Of a stretch of 64,000 nt of DNA, positions 61,846 to 64,000 are shown in pieces (within the stretch, counting starts at the first letter, position 1; every line of letters begins with the position of its first letter). The notes under the pieces are model-generated. The model saw only the letters and a list, made by a program, of their open reading frames with translations. It was not told the origin of the DNA and ran no database searches. The position numbers were made by a program, and so were the translations under genes. The stretch is taken from NCBI GenBank assembly GCA_950106755.1, contig OX467083.1, forward strand, positions 41,740,555-41,804,554. The letters run 5' to 3'. This stretch comes from Climacium dendroides. Its lineage: Eukaryota > Streptophyta > Bryopsida > Hypnales > Climaciaceae.

Positions 61846-62007
61846 ATGAAGGGGTCAGTTCTCCCTGGCCGTGAAAATTGGACAAAAGTTTTTGAACTAG
61901 TGAGAAATAGTAAGCAAGATTTATCAATGAAGGGGTCAGTTCTCCCTGGCCGTGAAAATTGGACAAAAGTTTTTGAACTAGTGAGAAATAGTAAGCAAGA
62001 TTTATCA
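61846..62007. repeat. Tandem duplication of an 81-bp unit at the transposon end
   Basis: Two identical 81-base units start ATGAAGGGGTCAGTTCTCCC at 61846 and 61927. They lie side by side and include the terminal inverted repeat sequence. Confidence 0.95.
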
Positions 62008-62194
62008 TACATATTACACATGTTGTCAAGAACATGTTATGAAAAATTCATGAAAAGAAAGTTGAAATGATAGAAATAAATAAAAAGAAGTATGCAAAAA
62101 GCATGGCTAAGAACATATGTTGATTAAGTAGGAAAACTCAAAATGAAAAGCTCAAAAGTAGCAAATGCTACATATGTACAACAACTACAAGTCT

Positions 62195-63064
62195 ACCAAC
62201 ATGTGTATCCACCCTTAGCTGCAAGAAGATCAGCCTCCCTTGCTAGCATTGTTTAGATGAGCTTCTGTACAAATTCTACTTCAATGCTCTACCAAACAAC
62301 CTGAATCTTCTCCCATAGTAAATGTCTATTTACTACATTCCACAACTGAAGTGTTTGGTAGGATTTAAGTCAGGAGATTATGATGCCCACTCCATCATAG
62401 AGAAATCATTATCATACTAGAAAATGACTTCTACCTCATCAAGACTTTATTTCTCAATAGTACACAACAACTACGAATTTAAAATGTCAAGATGAACTTG
62501 CAAATTCATAATGCCATCAATGCGGTAAAGGCTTCCTACACCTACCCAACTTGGCAATCACGAAGAGGCTCTGTAGGATTTTCCTAACACCATTGATGAC
62601 CATCTCAACCCAAAACATTGAACTTGGACTCGTTTGTCCAAATGACATGATTCCATTTTTTTACATCACAATTCTATGAAGCCTTTGCCCACTTTAAATG
62701 CTTCTACCTATGCCTCTTTGTCAACAATGGTTTCTTCCTCTTCACTCTATCTCCAAGCCCTTGGCTCTGAAAACTTGACAAATAGTCTCATCACATAGAC
62801 AAAGACCTTGAGCTCTCGAACTACGCCCTACAACTGCTACAATCCCTAATTTTGACTGATTGAGAGTCTTTACAACAAGCCTCTCATCCTGAATGCTTAA
62901 GATCTAGGATGATTAGACACCTCCCCATCTTCTCTGGACCGAGCTAAAATGTGACCGACTATGCTATAGGGAATGTTAAGATATCCGGCTATGAAACGTT
63001 GTGAAAATCCTTGCTCACTCAATGCTATGACTTGGGAATGCTCATGAAAATTGGTTTTCTTCAT
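62195..63064 (-). pseudogene. Tc1-like transposase pseudogene
   Basis: It starts MKKTNFHEHSQVIALSEQGF, SQRFIAGYLNIPYSIVGHIL, ARSREDGEVSNHPRS, a helix-turn-helix DNA-binding domain. Later pieces in other frames include RAQGLCLCDETICQVFRAKG, a degraded first catalytic block ending in SKFNVLG, QYDND at the second Asp, and QSPDLNPTKH, where the expected Glu is Lys. It ends near LLAAKGGYTCW. Many stops and frameshifts are present. Its sequence is clearly different from the element at 18.8 kb, so two Tc1 lineages are present. Confidence 0.8.
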
Positions 63065-63450
63065 TGTGACAACTAGAAATGTGAAGAGTTTCAACTTAAG
63101 ACTTTTGGAAGCTCTCAAAGATCTCTACTCACAATGGAAACACAAGTGGAAGAAGAAGTCACTATAATTAACATATGTAGTTGGCCACCTTTGAGATAAA
63201 TTAAACCACTCTCACAAAAATGTACCACTTGGATTACCCAAAAGAAGCCATTTAATACTACATTAAATGATGTTGATTAATTCTAATTAATTTAGGAGGC
63301 GGATTCATTACATTCTTTCCACAATTTCATGCCAAATGGATTCACAGACAGTGGTCAAATACTTTTGTAAGTCACTGTAAATGTTATAGTGGTGCTCCCA
63401 ATTTCAACATTTGTCCACATATTAGATAGAAAATATCTCATTAGAAAATA

Positions 63451-63710
63451 CTCCCTCTATTCCCAAATGATCTTGTTGAACAACATATTCCAAATTAAGG
63501 TTAAAAAAAATATTTTAAAAATGTGTTTCATTTGTTTTTCGATTGATGATAGCATAAATAGAAAGGAAACTATTGCTTGGGTTTGTTTTGTTGGTCCCAT
63601 GTAACAATCAAAGCCGAAATTGACCAATTTTCAATGTTCTAAAGTGCAATAGAAAGATCATATTGGAACAAGAAATTGAGGTCAACAAAAAGATCATTTT
63701 GGGACAAAAG
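63451..63710. mobile_element. 260-bp Stowaway-like MITE
   Basis: The left end CTCCCTCTATTCCCAAATGA and the right end, reverse-complemented as CTTTTGTCCCAAAATGATC, form terminal inverted repeats of the Stowaway type. The element is flanked by TA on both sides. No coding sequence. It lies inside the second Tc1 element. Confidence 0.85.
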
Positions 63711-64000
63711 TATTACATTAGCACATACTATATCACATATCCATAATTATTTTCATCCACAATCTAGGAATTTCATCTAAGATTCTCTTTTTAATTTGAA
63801 GTTTGCCGCCTTTTCAATACTATTTGTGTTACAAAGATGTAGTACAGGGTCCATTGCTTTGGTACATACAGTTGTCAGAAAGGCCAATCTCATAGACTCG
63901 CTTGTAGATAAGGCATCACCATCATTAAGGCTAAGGTGAAGTGACCCTCTCATTGTCCTAAGGTTTACCTCTAGGATTTTATTTATTTGCAATACATGGT

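Larger units (their letters stand above)
61842..63958 (-). mobile_element. Second Tc1/mariner-type transposon, dead
   Basis: The left end GCAATGAAGGGGTCAGTT (61844-61861) is the inverted counterpart of the right end, read as ACAATGAGAGGGTCACTT (63939-63956, reverse-complemented). A transposase pseudogene lies between them. The left end is duplicated in tandem. A further related end sequence sits at 61641-61665. A Stowaway-like MITE is nested near the right end. Confidence 0.65.

Overview
This is a nuclear window from a plant with a repeat-rich genome. GT-AG introns interrupt both complete genes. The host genes are plant-type: a mitochondrial proline dehydrogenase, a Pumilio/PUF RNA-binding protein, and fragments of a crooked-neck-like (HAT-repeat) splicing factor and a PLS-type pentatricopeptide protein. 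The PPR fragment reads like those common in mosses and other seedless land plants, and the main retroelement resembles early-diverging plant and charophyte Ty3/gypsy lineages. I therefore favour a bryophyte or lycophyte, but this is inference and the species cannot be read from the window.

Layout. 1-2757 is one arm of a very large inverted repeat. It carries the last four exons of a PUF gene on the + strand. The other arm (27955-30711) is the 3' part of an apparently complete PUF gene on the - strand (29402-34784, 11 exons, about 1141 aa). 4.5-5.8 kb is a patchwork of broken host-gene fragments. 7.8-16.9 kb is a decayed Ty3/gypsy retrotransposon on the - strand. Its order is gag (two zinc knuckles), protease, a C5 cytosine DNA methyltransferase, reverse transcriptase, RNase H, integrase and a C-terminal PHD finger. 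A 776-bp CACTA-type MITE sits inside its integrase core. 18.8-20.05 kb is a dead Tc1/mariner element. 22.2-23.15 kb has - strand exons, one of them like the mitochondrial ribosomal protein mS35. 23726-26216 is a four-exon proline dehydrogenase gene on the + strand.

36.6-54.3 kb is AT-rich and holds no host gene that I can support. It is a mosaic of two long repeat families (called A and B here), arranged A-B-A-A-B-A with diverged B copies further right, plus an inverted-terminal-repeat element in three states (truncated, full, full and inverted). 54.3-61.7 kb has another CACTA MITE, palindromic repeats and several orphan exon-like stretches on the - strand. 61.8-63.97 kb is a second dead Tc1/mariner element carrying a Stowaway-like MITE.

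The most interesting object is the retrotransposon. A DNA cytosine methyltransferase (writer) and a PHD finger (histone-tail reader) are built into one gag-pol polyprotein. This suggests an element that could mark chromatin or read its state. This copy is dead: catalytic acidic residues of RT and RNase H are replaced and stop codons interrupt the methyltransferase. I could not delimit its LTRs by eye.
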